A stretch of 64,000 nt of DNA from Synchiropus splendidus (GCF_027744825.2 NC_071335.1:29564501-29628500); one strand, 5' to 3'; counted from the stretch's first letter, positions 36,801 to 52,110 are shown. Program-made: numbers and translations. The notes: generated by a model from the letters alone, not told the origin.

Positions 36801-39800
36801 TCGTCTTGTCGAATGTCAGAGTTGATGCCATTGGTTGGTTTTAGGTGAGTGAATGTACTCAGTTATTCAAACTATTCAAAAGAAAGTTCTGTCCAAAATT
36901 AATGTGCTTATATTAGAAAAACACAGACAAAAGATGAGATCAAAATATCACTCTGTAAACCCGTTGCAGGCCTGAGTTGTGGTCTGGGTGCCTTGTGGCC
37001 ATAAACGATGTGGCCGCCTCGCTCCGGTGAGCCAGCGAAAAATAAAAAACTACCTGTGTTGGTCCATGGAGAGTGGGAGAGAGAGATATATGGTGATTGT
37101 GGATCCATTCGAGGTTAGCATGCCCAGCTAACCCGACTCCTCAGAAACGGGACAGGAACAAAGCAGGAACCTGAATTGACGTTGTGCACGCTGCGGACAA
37201 CTCCTCAAGTCCAGGCAGAAGTTGTGCTCCGCTTGGCTGGATTTCTTGCTTCAGGTCATTTTCGGGCTGACATAAACAACCTGCCAGATCTCAATGCCTG
37301 CCATTGTTCTCTCCTCAGCCACCAGTCTCCCTAGTCTCATCCATGTCTCCCTCGCAGAGAACTAAAACTCAAAGTCACAATCCTGCTCTTTGTCCGCCCC
37401 TCATTCCTCAATCATGCCAACATGAGGGGGACATGGCTGTGCATCAGTCAAATGATAAATATTCATCATATTTAAATGTCCATAATAATAATAACCATTC
37501 ACTCGTGAGAGTAAACAGTGGGTTACACAATTTGGTCGGTGGGGGGGTGATGAGGGTTGGTGGTGTTTAATATGTTTGTTTTAATACAAGAAAATCATCA
37601 GTTTCTCATGTTCCAACATCCATATTGTCAGAATCGTGATTTTATTCTTTGCCAAATAATCGCTTCCATGCATATTTATGACTTTCGTAAATTTACATTT
37701 CCCATATATTGTCAGCAACAGTGGAGTATGAGAGGAAAGTTTAAACTCTGACAAGTTGTTAAATCTAACTAGACAGTCTTCATGATTCGCCATTCCTGTC
37801 TTGCCAAAACTGCAGTCGGATTAATGCAAAAATATTGCAGTTCACGCTTTTGTTTTCGACACATTTGTGTCTGCAGGGGAAGTTGTAAAGTCACTCTCCA
37901 AAAACTTTCTCCGTATTTGTGCACGACATGCTGCCCGTCAAAACCATTCACATCTTTCTCCAGATTTCAGGTGAATGCGCTTCTATTATTTCGGCCATTT
38001 AAAGACGCCATGGTATGCGTCGCTCAGTCTACTTCTGACGGCCACATTAAATAAACTGTGTGCTGAAGTTGTGTCAACACAGCTCTATTTACAGTTGAAA
38101 TGAAGGCTTCTTCTGGTGTTGGTTGAATTGGCACATCAAAAGTACACATGAAGGAGGCACTCCATCTGATTCTTCTTTTTTTTTATATTTTCCTTTTCTT
38201 CCAACAAACCAGAAATTTACATATTAACATATGAAGCAACTTCTTGCAGCTCCCAAAGTAAGCTCACACATGTACCAACCAGCCAGCGCTTGATACTACT
38301 GAGATAATTATCGTGTATCCCAAGAGAATCTTTCGAGGGAACCAGGAACATTAATTACAACAAGACCATTAAGAGGCAAAGAAAGTTGAAATTGCATTTT
38401 CAGCGTGCTGATATCGTTGACTCATTCCACCCACCAAGGTGATGTTTTCAGAGCTGAAACGCTTCGAGTGATTCCGTCTGCCTTATGAAACTTCATACTG
38501 CTATGATATCTTGTGGAGTACGGTGTTTCAGGTGTGTTCAGTGTTGAAAGGAACCAGACCTTGCATAAGGTCAGTGCAAGAGGTGACTGCTACTGGTCAT
38601 TGAAGAAAGCAGAAGCTGACATAGTCTGCACTTACTTTGGATTTATTTTGTTACCTTCCTTCTGCTCTCTCCTGTTGTTTCCTGGTGCTTTTGAGCTTGT
38701 TTTCTCCTTCCTTTGCGTGTCCACAATACATTTGGTTTCTTTGTTCTGATAGCAGTGTGACTTGTGTGTCTCGCTTCTGTTCTTCTCTTCAGGTGTTTCG
38801 CTTGGTTCCTGTCTGTTCCTGTCTGTTGTCCATCATGCACTTTGGGTTCCATCACTCAAAGTCTGCGACCGACGGATAACTTAGCTAGTAGCAAGTTTCA
38901 GGAGACAATGTGATGCAAGCTTCAAACAAACTGAGTTAAAATGTAAGGGTTGGACGTCACAATACCAAAGCCAATTCCAGAGCTTTATTCACTGCAGTTT
39001 ATTCCGGAAAATATTCCATGGAGAAATCCAAACAAAGTTTCGCCGGTACACACAAACCATTTGACCTGATAGTAAGAGCTGTTCCCGCATCCCGTCCCCA
39101 GTGAGCAGTTCCTCTCCATCAAGTCCCCTCACACCTAACCTTTGTTCATAGACGCAATGCCATTAATCCGATGAATTTTCACCAACCTGCACTTAGCTTG
39201 TTGGAGAGAACAGATTGGAACATTATATTTGTTATAGGTCTTCATAAAGGTTTTATGTCCCCGGCTTTACAGCACCGGCTATGGATGGGACATCGAGAAA
39301 GGAAAGAAATGTGTCAGCATTATTTAACAGCCATTTAAATGCACATCGCGTGGAATAAGACACACAGACCTGTTGGGTACTTGCACCTTAATATATTAGC
39401 CATTATTACTGCCTGGGGTTTTGCCTTGTCTTCTTTCTGAATTAATCCTGCAACGACAGGTGTGTGTGTGTTTGTTCGTGGCTGTGAATATGGTGAATCC
39501 TTTGTCAGCAGTTCGAGTCAGAGGCTGTCGAGGACTTACAGAAACGCAGGCACAGGCATATCTTATTTGGATTATATTTAAAACACAGACAGAAGCTGTC
39601 TGCCTGCGATGATCAGGACGGTAAAGGGAGAGTGAAAGATTGGTCTGGGTGAGAGGAGGAAACAAAGTAACTAAGGTGAAGCGTAAGCCTGCAGGGCGCG
39701 GTGGGGAAAACAGGTGAAGAGAAGCATTTCAGTATGCAGAGGGAAGAATGGATCGGTGGTGGGATGGGAGTTTAAGATTCAAAGGAGAGGGGGATAGAAA

Positions 39801-40413
39801 AGAAGGGTGAGATTAACAAAGGTGAAGCAGTGCATGAGAAATTGGTATAAAAAGGGTTGATTTATCAGATAAATGGAGGGGCTGAGAGCAGAAAGGGAAG
39901 CAGGAAGCAATTGGAATGAGGGCGAGCGGAAGATGAGAGCTGTGGCTAGGAAGAGGCGAAGGGTAGCAGGGAGGGTTTGATGGATGGGCTCCACACTGGG
40001 ACTGCCGTTCTCCAGAGCAGAACCACTTCAGCATTGGATGCCCGCCAGAGTCTGCAGCCAAAGAGAACCCAGAGGGTGCCTCTTTTTATTTGACTCTCCA
40101 TTGTTTTCTGCCAATGTGAACGTGTGTGCAGGAAAAAAAAAAAGTTTGCAGTGGAGCTTTGGTGGCGCCGACTTGAGCAGGAAAATGCGAGTTAACGGTT
40201 GTGGGTGGTTTGTGGTTTTGGAACGTGCTTTTATTTTGGTCTTATACTCTGTGTTTTGTTTCCATTTTAGACCAAATGAAAACAGTGGATTAGTAATGAG
40301 GACTCACCAGAGCAATCTTCCTTGCTGCAGTGTGCGGAGTGAAATACATGGATGACGAGATTTTTTGATAGGGTTTTTGAACCTTTACAGAGCCTCTGAG
40401 GTTTTTCTAAAGC
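36801..40413. other. Unassigned DNA
   Basis: A (GT)n run lies at about 39460-39472 and a long purine-rich + strand at about 39615-39975. No gene recognised; the 123-codon + frame at 39984-40355 has no motif or splice support. Confidence 0.5.
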
Positions 40414-40812
40414 CGTGGTTCCCAACCCCCGGGCCGGGGACCAGTACCAGTCCATGGATCAATTGGTACTGGGTCGCACAAGAAATACTAAATTATATAT
40501 GTTCTATGTATTATCGGAGTTTGATCTTTTAGTTTGAAAAACCTTTTATTTTGAAAAAATGACTGCATTCCTTTGGTTAAGCCTCAGTCACTTGAGAGTC
40601 AAAATGTAACCCACAAGCTTGCAAAATGAGTAGGAAACAGCCGGCTTTGGAAAGTGTCTTTGCGAAGAGGAAAAGGCTCAGTGAAGAGTCAGAAGAATAG
40701 CCCACAACTTCCAAGAAGAAGAAGAAAGTCTTCTCCTGCTAACAGACAAAAGGAGGAGTCGTACTTGAAATACGGATTTATCATGGTCGGTGATTCCCAC
40801 GTGCCAAGCACA
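40414..40812 (+). mobile_element. hAT (Charlie-like) transposon 5' part with transposase relic
   Basis: Begins CGTGGTTCCCAACCCCCGGG, close to the CAGGGGTTCCCAACC-type ends of Charlie-like hAT elements, followed by the CCGGGCC...GGTACTGG block. From ATG 40627 the reading is MSRKQPALESVFAKRKRLSE, then after a frame break EESYLKYGFIMVGDSHVPS, the stretch that leads into the BED-type finger of these transposases. Homology stops after CACGTGCCAAGC, so the zinc-finger cysteines and catalytic domain are missing. Confidence 0.7.
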
Positions 40813-41630
40813 CAAACATGCAGAGGTCTTATCTGGCGGTTTAAAGTGCCAACCTCATACCTCGTATCATTGATGGGATTTATAGTTCTGGCTGATCGTG
40901 TTATACATTTCTTTATGTCCATGTTATGAATGTATAGGAGGAAACTCATTTCTATCAATTGCTGGTAGCAGTTGTGAGACAAGATCTCGGTTAGAATCCT
41001 GTTTTTTAAAGGGGGCATGTGGTAGTTGACAGGTCCTTCTCAATCAAGCAAAGCTAAGTGCTTGTTTTGCCCTGATGTCGGGATTTCAGTTGGGCGGAAG
41101 CCAGTCCTGCTGTGGCGGGGTCATGCGGGACATGTGAGTCATGTCTCCGGGCATCCCTGAGAGGGTAGTAGCTGCCATCACTGGAAGGTAAAACGTATGA
41201 GCGGGCATCAGGCGACTGGCTATGGTCCGCAGGGCATTTTTAATGGCAATACTGACCGTTTCAGCGTGCGGACTTCTGCACCAGGCTGGAGCTCGGCATC
41301 CAGGTCTACAGGGCTTCTGACATCGCTACATACACAATGGGGCGAACAGCAACTAGAAGAGCTGCTATTTGAAGTGAACTATTGGAGCTGGCTGATGCTT
41401 AAGAGCCGATTCCTCGTAAAGACACTCGTGATTGGTCCAAATGTGCGCATGCAATGAGCCAATTGGGCGGCAGAGTTACGCACAGGAGAGAGAAAGAGAG
41501 AGAATCATTGCCGCGCAGGTTTCAGACTACAATACACAGAGACTATACGCTAGTCAGGTGAGGAAATGAACAGTGTAGTAAGTGAAAGATGTGATGAGCG
41601 CTCACAGAATACGGTGGCCTCTAGTGGACA
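40813..41630. other. Unassigned DNA
   Basis: No feature recognised. Slightly richer in G and C than surrounding DNA around 41080-41470. Confidence 0.5.
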
Positions 41631-43267
<1,637 letters not shown>

Positions 43268-43345
43268 CTCTTGTGGCTTAGAGGTTACGAGTCTGCACTT
43301 TCCCACAAGCGACATTTCAATTTGCAGCATGAATGACACAAAGTC
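43268..43345 (+). mobile_element. Possible tRNA-derived SINE head
   Basis: TGGCTTAGAGGTTACGAG fits an RNA polymerase III A-box (TGGC..AG.GG). CATTTCAATTTGC, some 35 bp later, is a decayed B-box at plausible spacing. No tail or second copy was found in the window, so the call is weak. Confidence 0.3.
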
Positions 43346-43998
43346 TTGAAGCAGTACGACCTGCAGAGAAGCTATGACAGTCTGACAACTGCTAGCATGT
43401 TAAGTGTGAACAAAACATAGTTCGCTAAGCAGCAGTCAATCCATCTTGCAAGAAATTTGTAGTAAGTATTAGACAACTAAGCTCCTAAAAATATATTTTT
43501 TTAATGAAGAGGGGGAAAAACAACCGTGTACCCATTATTTAATATTTAACCACACTTTAGGCACATTAAACGTTATGTACCGATCTGGATTGCGTTCATT
43601 TCCTCCATGTGAATGCATGTTTTTTGAAAATCTTATGGACGTGTGGCAAAGGGTGCAGTGCCACTGGAAACCATAGGGGCAGTATTCGAGATACATAGCT
43701 CTAATGAGACAGGAAGAAGACATAACAATGGCGGAAATTCTCTGTCCTCCAGTTGCAATGTGTTTAACAGTCTCACCAACCACCGCCTCCTACAACGTTG
43801 ACTCAGTTTTCGTCTTTTGTGCGAGTGGCACATGATCAATACTTCTTCCACAGTCGTCATGAATGTTTTGGAGTTTGTCTTTGTCATAAACTTTTGACTG
43901 TGGGCTGCTCCCCCTGGTGGATATGTTGGTGAACAGCAATACCAACGCAAAGAGCGCATGAAACTTTGTGATCAGTGATGGTCACTTGAAACAGACAG
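43346..43998. other. Unassigned DNA
   Basis: No feature recognised. Confidence 0.5.
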
Positions 43999-44655
43999 TG
44001 TCATGTCGGCACTTTAACTCGTCTGTTTTTATCTGTTGCATTTCTTCCGTGTCCCTTTCTTGTGCTTTTATTTTATTATTCCCTGTCATTTCCATTTTTT
44101 GTCTTCCCTCCACATTCACATATTCCCTCTGACGCCGGCTACGTTTGCCAGATAGTAGCTTCTTGTCTCCACTCAGGTAGCCCTTCCAAGACTTCCATGA
44201 TCTCGCTTTTGTGACTTAAATTTCCTCGTTCTTCCTCATTCTACTATCGTTTCTCTTCAGTCTCCATTCAGTCCGCATGTGAGCAGTTTTCCACTCTCAC
44301 CTTTTAGTTATATATTCAATATATTTTAATCCTCGTGTGCGTGTGTGTAGTCACCACCACCGAGCGCTTTCAGTTTATCACAACGGCGTTGAGCTTAACT
44401 CCGGGTGTGTTTTCTGTTCTCCCCATTTTAGAAGGCTGTTGACTCTAATCCGCCTCTCTTGTTTTCCAGATTTTCCCCATTCCCTGTGTGTTGATCACGG
44501 TCCGCGTTTTTGGTTCCCGGCGCTCTTAGTTCATTAGTTATTTGTCTGTGTATATTATTTGTTCCATCCTCGATTAAATTGTGTCATTTCATCTCGAGTC
44601 CCGTGTCTTCTGTCGACCAACGGTGACTGTACTCCATTCATCCGGCACCATGACA
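43999..44655. mobile_element. Solo LTR with 5 bp target duplication
   Basis: A 657 bp unit starting TGTCATG and ending CATGACA, so it has the TG...CA termini of an LTR within a short inverted repeat. It is flanked on both sides by GACAG (43994-43998 and 44656-44660), a perfect 5 bp target duplication. No primer-binding site, gag, pol or second LTR is adjacent. This is the expected product of LTR-LTR recombination of an integrated retrotransposon or endogenous retrovirus. A diverged copy lies at 2984-3624 in the same orientation. Confidence 0.8.
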
Positions 44656-45519
44656 GACAGGTACAAATCCCTACATAAAGGGTGGACAAATAGGCCTTTA
44701 TTCTTCACTGTCATTCAAGTGGAGTGAACGTAAGTTTTATCATTCATTTTTAGAATTGAAATTCAACAATTCAGTGATCCTTGTGTGGGGAAGATTACGA
44801 ATGCAGACGCGGCCCTTTTTCGCCCTTTTTCTTAAACTGGCTTTCATAACTTAATGTAAAGATAGTGGATATACCTAATGGTAAATACCTGAATAAATAT
44901 CCTATGCTTCATTTTTGTAACATTATCTTTTTTAAATAGCCAACATGCACTTGTTTTGACACAAATATATCAAAAGAATTATATGAGAATTATATGCCAT
45001 ACATATACAATGAAGTGACAATAAGGGAAACTTGTAGTGGATTGACTCGTAGACTCTTTAATGTTACTGTCCTGACAGGTTACTTTCAGAAAGAGACCTA
45101 ACTTGTATTATCCCAGGGTGCGCCATTTCCATGATGCTCGAATAGATCATATTATTTTATTTGACAGTAATTTGAGCACGTTTAGTCCAGAATTCTTGCA
45201 ACAAAGCATCTTACCTCACTGTGCAGAATGACTGCCACCTCTCTCCACCCAGTCGACAGTGACATTTCTTACACATACAGAGCCATTTACGCCAACTTTA
45301 CTCTTATTACTACTTATTTCACCAATTCAGCTTCCATTCAAAGTATTTATTCCTTTCTCCCTTCTGAATTTTGTTTGCTTCCCGTGCCCCACAATCTTCA
45401 GAGACTGAAGTAGCATGAGGGCAACCAAGTTTTCATCACACAAAACTACGTGTTCATGAAAAATACTGCAACCAGCAGCGTTAAAAAAGAAGAACCCAAC
45501 TCCCTAGTTAATACCGTTA
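44656..45519. other. Unassigned DNA
   Basis: No feature recognised. Confidence 0.5.
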
Positions 45520-45720
45520 CCTTGTTTACCTCTTGTCCCCTGTCAGCCCTCCATGTGCTTCCTTTGCTTCATCTCTAAACCTTTCTCCATGAGCTGCCCC
45601 TCTGATATATTCATTTCCAATTGAGTCCTTTCTACTCACTCCCTATGAAAACTTCTGCCTCGTCTGACATGGCTCTCTGTCTCATTCTCCCCGTCTCTTC
45701 TCACCTGCTCAACCATTCCG
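45520..45720 (-). mobile_element. RTE-type LINE relic
   Basis: The minus strand reads, across frames, GVSRKDSIGNEYIRGAAHGE, matching the GVTR.D.IRNEYIRGT tail of RTE-type reverse transcriptases. It corresponds to the relic at 26820-26960, aligned through a shared CCCTATGAAAAC/CCCAATGAAAAC stretch. Heavily decayed. Confidence 0.4.
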
Positions 45721-47765
45721 TCCAATAAAACTGCCGAGCACGGAGGAAGAAAGAAATTCCAAACCAAGTGTGGTACGCTTCTTTGCCAAGCGTACCATAT
45801 TAAGTACTCAGCACACATGAATAATCTATTCCTTGCTGTTTGCCACCGCAGTGCTCCTCACGCTGAGCTGTCTCTGTCATCTCTCCACGGGTGCCATGCC
45901 TTTAATAGCATAAATGTCATAGACATGGCAAGCAAACCAAACCAGTGTCGAGGGGAGAGACGCTGCACTGTGCAAGTGTGTCACCAGGGGTTTAAATTGT
46001 GCATGCAATCTGGTGACACAGATACTGCGGGTCTGCAATAACACTTGAGAACGGCAACAAGGAGGACATCTAAGGGTCATCACGCCCCATCCCTTTACCG
46101 CCGTCCAGCAAGGTATCCAGGCTTTTTAACTGCTCATCTGAAGTGGCATAAAGAAGCAGCTTGTTTACCTTGTCAATAGCAATTTAAACAGAACACCCAG
46201 TTCGCTAAATTAGAATTTCCAAAATGTTTGTCGAAGAAAAACAAAGGCAGGTGAGTTGAAACAAAAATGTTCCAACAAATATCTAAACAATATATATAAA
46301 AAAAAAAAACATAAACAAATGGAGGAAGAAGGTGGCAAGCCTCCAACTCCTTCCTGCGAATTTATTGTGGGAAAGATATGCTTGTTTCAGGCTGCCGTGC
46401 TTCCTGCTTTACAGAGCACATAAAAGGCAGACATAATTAAGACTACCAAAGGTATAAATCTTGTGTGTGAATGCCCCATTGCACATATCGACCGCGCTAG
46501 TAATTTACATGGCCTTTGGAGAACGCGTTGAAGAGTTTTCCTTGACATACACAAAGATAGCAGAGAGAGGGAGACTGTGAAAAGTATAAGGGAAAAAGGA
46601 ATCTAAACATAAACTGTAATTCAAACAGCACAATTAGGGGATTATTTTTGAGTGGTGCGTCTCATTTTCCGTGAATAATTCGACTCCCAGGTTACGGTTT
46701 TGAATTTAAAGCATGTTTGACTGGTAAATCATCCATAGAAGCAAACCACTAGGCTCAGTGAGACTGCAAAGAAAGACATCTGTCGTGTTAGAAACTTCCA
46801 AAAGAAATACAGGTGCCTTGTGAAAATCATATCCGAGTACTGCTTAATTCATCGTCTAAAGGGGGGAAAAGAACTGCATCTTAAACCAACTGATGACTTG
46901 ACTAAGAAGTCATTCATATTTAAAATTGACGGTGAAGATCAAGTGTGCACGGCCAAATGATAACGGTGAAGAGAAAAGTACTGACGGAAGAGGAGAACTG
47001 CCTGGCGGTGTACGGTAGATTTTTCCACTCAGCGGAAACAATATTTCAACCTCACCTGAGAAAATTCACCAGACAAATTCCTGACCCAAAGCAAAATACT
47101 TTCCAAGGTAAAAAATCTAGAAGTCACTGACTTAAACAGAAATTAAACAGATTATTTTTAATTTTATGTATATTTATTTTTAATTTTAGCATTTTCCTCT
47201 GATGCTCTGTGTGTGCTGAAGGCTCTTTCTGCTTCGCAGTCGTACTATTTTTAAGATCAGCACCTGCACAGTTGTGCCTACTGCCCCCAGATTGTCACTG
47301 GCAAGAATAATACCATCCGAGGATGTGGACCTAATGAATGCCTCACTTCAAACAGCATCCTGCTGAACCCTGAGAAGAAAATATTGGTCTAGTATGGACA
47401 AAGGTTTTCCACTAACAACTTTCTGACATGGACAAATTTACTACGATCCTGCTATTCACAGCCAAAATAGCACAGGAATTTAGGAGAACTCATTTCAATA
47501 TAGACAAATAGACATAGTGTGCGCTGCCAGTCTTTCTCACAAGGCGTCAAATAGTGATGATGTGCGAGCTGACTTTATCTGCCCATGTTGACGTATACGT
47601 TACATACTAAAAAATATCGCGTTTTTTATTTCAATGAGACTTTATGGATGCTCAAGGTTACAGTACAAAACAATTTTAAAAGAGCAGCTCACATTAAAAA
47701 AAGAGCAGCAGGATTTAAAATAAGAAAGAAAAGTTAATTAAAGTGAAGAGAAAAAAAAACTAACT
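45721..47765. other. Unassigned DNA
   Basis: About 2 kb with no recognised gene or repeat; several A-rich patches. Confidence 0.5.
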
Positions 47766-48000
47766 TTAAATGCAGTAGGTAATTTTGAACAGATGAGTTT
47801 TGAGTTGTGGTTTGAAAAGAGTCAATGAGTCAATGTTCCTGAGTTCGGGTGGTAATGCAATGCAATGCAATGGTAAAGTTACCTCCAGGAGGACCTTGAA
47901 CTGAATACAGAACTGAACCGGGAGGCAGTGGAGCTGTTGAAGGCAAAATGAAATGTATGAATGGGAACGCCAATGAAACAGTGGAGTTGTCAGTGGTGAG
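47766..48000 (-). mobile_element. L2-like LINE relic, C-terminal end
   Basis: Minus-strand product includes LHCLPVQFCIQFKVLLEVTL (the LHWLPV.-R.QFK region) joined by a deletion to LPPELRNIDSLTLFKPQLKT followed by HLFK, the conserved end of L2-type ORF2. A GCAAT pentamer run at about 47852-47871 lies at the deletion point. Distinct from the 30-31.8 kb copy, which has a different tail. Confidence 0.75.
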
Positions 48001-48104
48001 AGAGGAGTTTGAATGAGGGTTTGTTTTGTGTTACTGTTAAGTTTAGGGAAGTAATGACTTTTTATTTCAGTGATGCACTCAGTAAGGGAGGTCACCATTA
48101 CTCC

Positions 48105-48399
48105 ACCCATCCTCACTCCCATGTCGCAATATACTGACATCGGAAAAGTGGATTTTTGTCGCCATGCTGATGCCGAGAGCAGCCTTTAGTGTTGACACAT
48201 TAGGTTTAGCACATGTTCCACGGCATATCCTGATGATGTGCAACAACGCGCAATCCACAACCCCCGTCTGTAACGCTACACAAAAACGGAAAAAGTGGCG
48301 AAATACTCCATTACGATGTCTCAACATGCAACGCGTATAGGTTGAAAAAAATCCACTTTCCCAACGTCAATTTATGACACCATGGGGGTGAGGATGGGT
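48105..48399. mobile_element. Palindromic MITE, best-preserved copy (295 bp)
   Basis: Termini ACCCATCCTCACTCCCATG and the complement of ACCCATCCTCACCCCCATG form a 19 bp inverted repeat with one mismatch. The repeat continues inward more loosely (AAAGTGGATTTTT against AAAAATCCACTTT), for about 50 bp in all. No coding capacity. Related copies are at 36083-36469 and 52831-52945. Superfamily not determined because no clear target duplication is visible. Confidence 0.7.
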
Positions 48400-51300
48400 T
48401 GCATCATTCGCCACTTGGAGGGGGTTGGAACAAGGTAGCGACTTGAATGCAAGATGACAGTCACATCCAAAAATGTCCTGCTATTGAGCACAAAACACAG
48501 TGTGGAGTGACTGTTTTTTTCCCCCAGATAGGGCCACGATGGTAAGCAAATATTGTGATCAAGAGGAAAACACCAGGAAAAGAGCCATTCCTTGAAAGAG
48601 CTTCCATAGATTCATCATTTTAGCTTTGCTCCAATTTTCCTGTCACAATGTCATCAGCAGCCTTAAAGACCTCGGCACAATCAAAAGAGAAACTCCATCT
48701 TTAATCCCCAATAAAGTGTTGAAGACATCGTTTGAAGATCCCCGTAATTGAGTGGGGATGGAGTGGGGTGGTGGAGTTGCAGTCGGCATGCAGTGAGCAT
48801 GCAGCGCTTCGTTTGAAATCCTCCCCTTTTGATTTGAGGAGGTGTAAAGAAGAGAAACGAGAGGTCTAATTGATCCCCTCGTGGTGCACAAATCCTGGCG
48901 TACCTTTCATGGACTTGATGTTATGCGCGTTCTGCTGTTGGAGCAAGACAGATGGCTCCAGCGTCTTCTGGTTCCTTTGCATTTCATTATCACCTTTTCT
49001 CTCATTAGTACGCCATAATACTTGTTTTGTTTCTTTCACCTGTTCCCTTTCATGGCATAGTCCAGAACCATGAAAAATCGCAGATGAAATAAAATAAAAA
49101 TAACCGCAAATGTTCTCTCCAACTGCAGAAACTGCAATTTGCCAAACACAGAACGATAGATGTACTTTTATCAGCTCTTCTTAAGGCGGATCAAATACAG
49201 TCATGAGCATATTTGGAGGATTCAAATGGATCACAGAGTGAAAGCCTGTTCTCGAAAAGTGTACTTTTCATTGTCTTCACTATGTGAAGACCTGGTCCTG
49301 TAGTTAGATGCTCCAAGGAGACAAGATGAGTGATGAAGTTCTCTATTAAGGCCCACTGTGAAACACACCTGTTCTGGAGAGCTTGTGCTCAACACTGTAT
49401 TCAGTTAGAACTTGCTTTTGTGTGAGTATTTCGAGCAAGTTCAACGTCAAGAACATCACAAATCATTGTCTGTCTGTCTTTTTTTTCAGATGATCATGTT
49501 GCCCACAGTTGCATCATCACAAAATCTGCTTTTGGAAATCGAATTCTCAGTACAACACTACAGGTCACAAGGTCTGGTGTCCTTTCATGTTTAGTACGTC
49601 AACATTGGTGCATACAAGATTCAAATACGATATATAAATTATATGAGTGGCTTTTCTCAAATCCCAAACTTTTTCTCATATATCCATTTTTAAGTAACAG
49701 GATGATATCAAAAAATAATATTTAAAAAAAAAACATCTGGCTTCTGCGTAATTTTGAGTGTAGCAATTTTGGATTTTCGGTGCTTCAAATGTACAACATA
49801 TTATCACGCACACAAAGCATTCACAGCATTGTCTTTTCAACACGGGGATATTGACAAAAAGACTATGGTCGGTTGGAATATGAAGACGATGATCATTCCA
49901 CAGTGACAAATGTACTAGTAAGGATGGCTGTTGGACTGGCGTGTATTTAAAACGGTCATGCTTGTCAGGCACCCACAGTATAATCCCATTACAGTTCTGT
50001 CCAAGGTGTTTGGAGCTGTGTTGTGGCAGGTGGGCCACTTGTTTGAATTGACTTCCACCGATTGACCATGCTACCAACCATGAAACGCACTATGATTTAA
50101 ATGGATCTCTTTGCCAGTTTGCATCTGTGTTCACTTGGTCATGTTATCTTCAACTCCCCCAGCTATTTCTTCGGTATCTTTATTAGTATTCTGATCATAA
50201 TCTTCGCGGGGAAAGTGTATAACACATGATTAAATTGCACAAATGAATATAGACATTTGACTGCTTCGCAAATTCATATTCATTAGAGTCCGCCATTGTG
50301 CCATGGAGCAGATAGTCTAGAACACATGTTCAGTGGTTACAGAAATTGCTTTCTTTTCAATAGCTATGAGGGAAATGCCATCAAATACCTCATAACCCTC
50401 CAGATTCTTACCAAGTGGCTCTGCTCCATGCAGAGAAGCGACGCTATATCTCCTGGGCAACTGTAACCACCCGCCTAGAAACACCATCCTGACTGTTTAT
50501 CCCAATGACCGTGTCATTCTGTTGATAAAATCTGTGGCCGAGAGTTGGAATGAAAATTGATGCGTTTGGACGGCTGGCAAAGGTTCTCTTTCATCACTAA
50601 ATGGAGCACATTCTCCTGAGAAAGCCATGGTATGGTCGGCAAGATAGACAGACCATGAGACAGGACTTGAAGATGATGTGCAGTTGACATTAATTGTTCG
50701 TGGAGGAAGGTCTAAGCACTCAGCGGAAGCAGAGCTCCAAACCGTCTGAGCACAGAGGACTGTGATGTGTGACACATTGATCACTGGAATGTCTCATTTC
50801 ACTGTTTTCGCTACCTATGTAGTGCCTATGTTTTGTTTTAACATTCATCAGGATGAAAAGTTTTCACATCACTAATTCATGCCGGCTTGACTGTCGGCAG
50901 CAGGAGAGATGCCAAAGGAATCGGTGATGCAGAATGAAAAGTGGAATGTATGCTACAGCTTTAAAAAACACACAAGATTTTCAATACTTCATCCCTGGTC
51001 AGTTCATTGCTTATCATAGTACTCGAGCAAAATATGTAAACGTAGGGAGATTGAGTGTTTCTTAGTGTGTAATTCAGAAGTAAGATTTTGTCTGGAGAAA
51101 GCTTCCATCAAACTTCCTCTCAGATTGATCCATAATGTATGTAGTTTATTCTCACATATCTGGGAGTGTAAGTTTTGTATTTACATGGGAATGCATCTTC
51201 TTTTCTGAGCAGACAATCCACACCGAAATAGAAAAGAAACATGGTTTTAATCCGTCAATAAAACAGTTTAAAATGTCCACTTCATTTCCAACTAGAAATT

Positions 51301-52110
51301 CATGTATTTTAAAAGTGACCTTTGGGACTGTATCCATCCAAGACCTCACCATATGCAAGTCATGCCCATCTGACCTGGTCTCATTCAAAAGTCCTATCTC
51401 TGACTAAAGCCGAGTAGGATAAACACGTCTTTTCACAGCTGCCCCGCTTCCCATCCGACGCACATTCTCATTATTCTCCAAATCTTTCTCTCACGCACTT
51501 GTCAGATCTTTTCGGGTGGCCTATTCCCGGGCTTAATCTCAGGTTATTTCCTTATCAGCAGTCATATTTCTGATCCATTTAAAATACAGCACATTTTCTC
51601 CGAGCTTTAAAAATCCCTGCTGTCTGGCTGTTTTGCCCGTTCTTCCTGTAATATAATGACAGTCGTACGCCGGAGACGAAAGCAGATGTTTTCCGCAAAT
51701 GAGCCATCAAGATGAGGTTCTGGTGAATTTGGTCCCATTCCATTAGAATAATTTTTGCCTTGTCTCACTAGAGCATCGACGGGCCCCATTTTTTCAGCAA
51801 TAAGATCCTCCTTGATAGTGTAGAGGCTTCACAGCAACATGAAATGTCTGTAATTACAAAGTTTTATCGCACTAAAGTTAGCAAAATGGCTAACATTATC
51901 GTCATTAAGTTAGCCATGAAACAAGAAATAAGGAGTGTACAGTACTTCTAATCCAAAAATCTGTTGCGGTTTCAACTCATCAAAAATACCAAAGCATTTA
52001 GAGCAGCCATGAACGAATGAATGAGCTGTAATAAAAACAAAATTGACCACACAAAACCCTACAAACTCGCGACTGAGGAGTGTTGTCACTGACTGGTCTC
52101 CTAAAGCTAA
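48400..52110. other. Unassigned DNA
   Basis: No recognised repeat or gene over about 3.7 kb. A good acceptor-like tract (CTGTCTTTTTTTTCAG, ending 49490) is followed by about 70 open bases, and a minus-strand frame at 50497-50784 is open for 95 codons. Neither has further support. Confidence 0.45.

Noticed and set aside
49491..49562. Short open stretch after a strong acceptor tract
   Set aside because: Only about 24 codons, with a weak donor (CAG|GTCACA) and no neighbour exon.
50497..50784. 95-codon minus-strand frame
   Set aside because: Protein-like composition only; no splice sites or motif.
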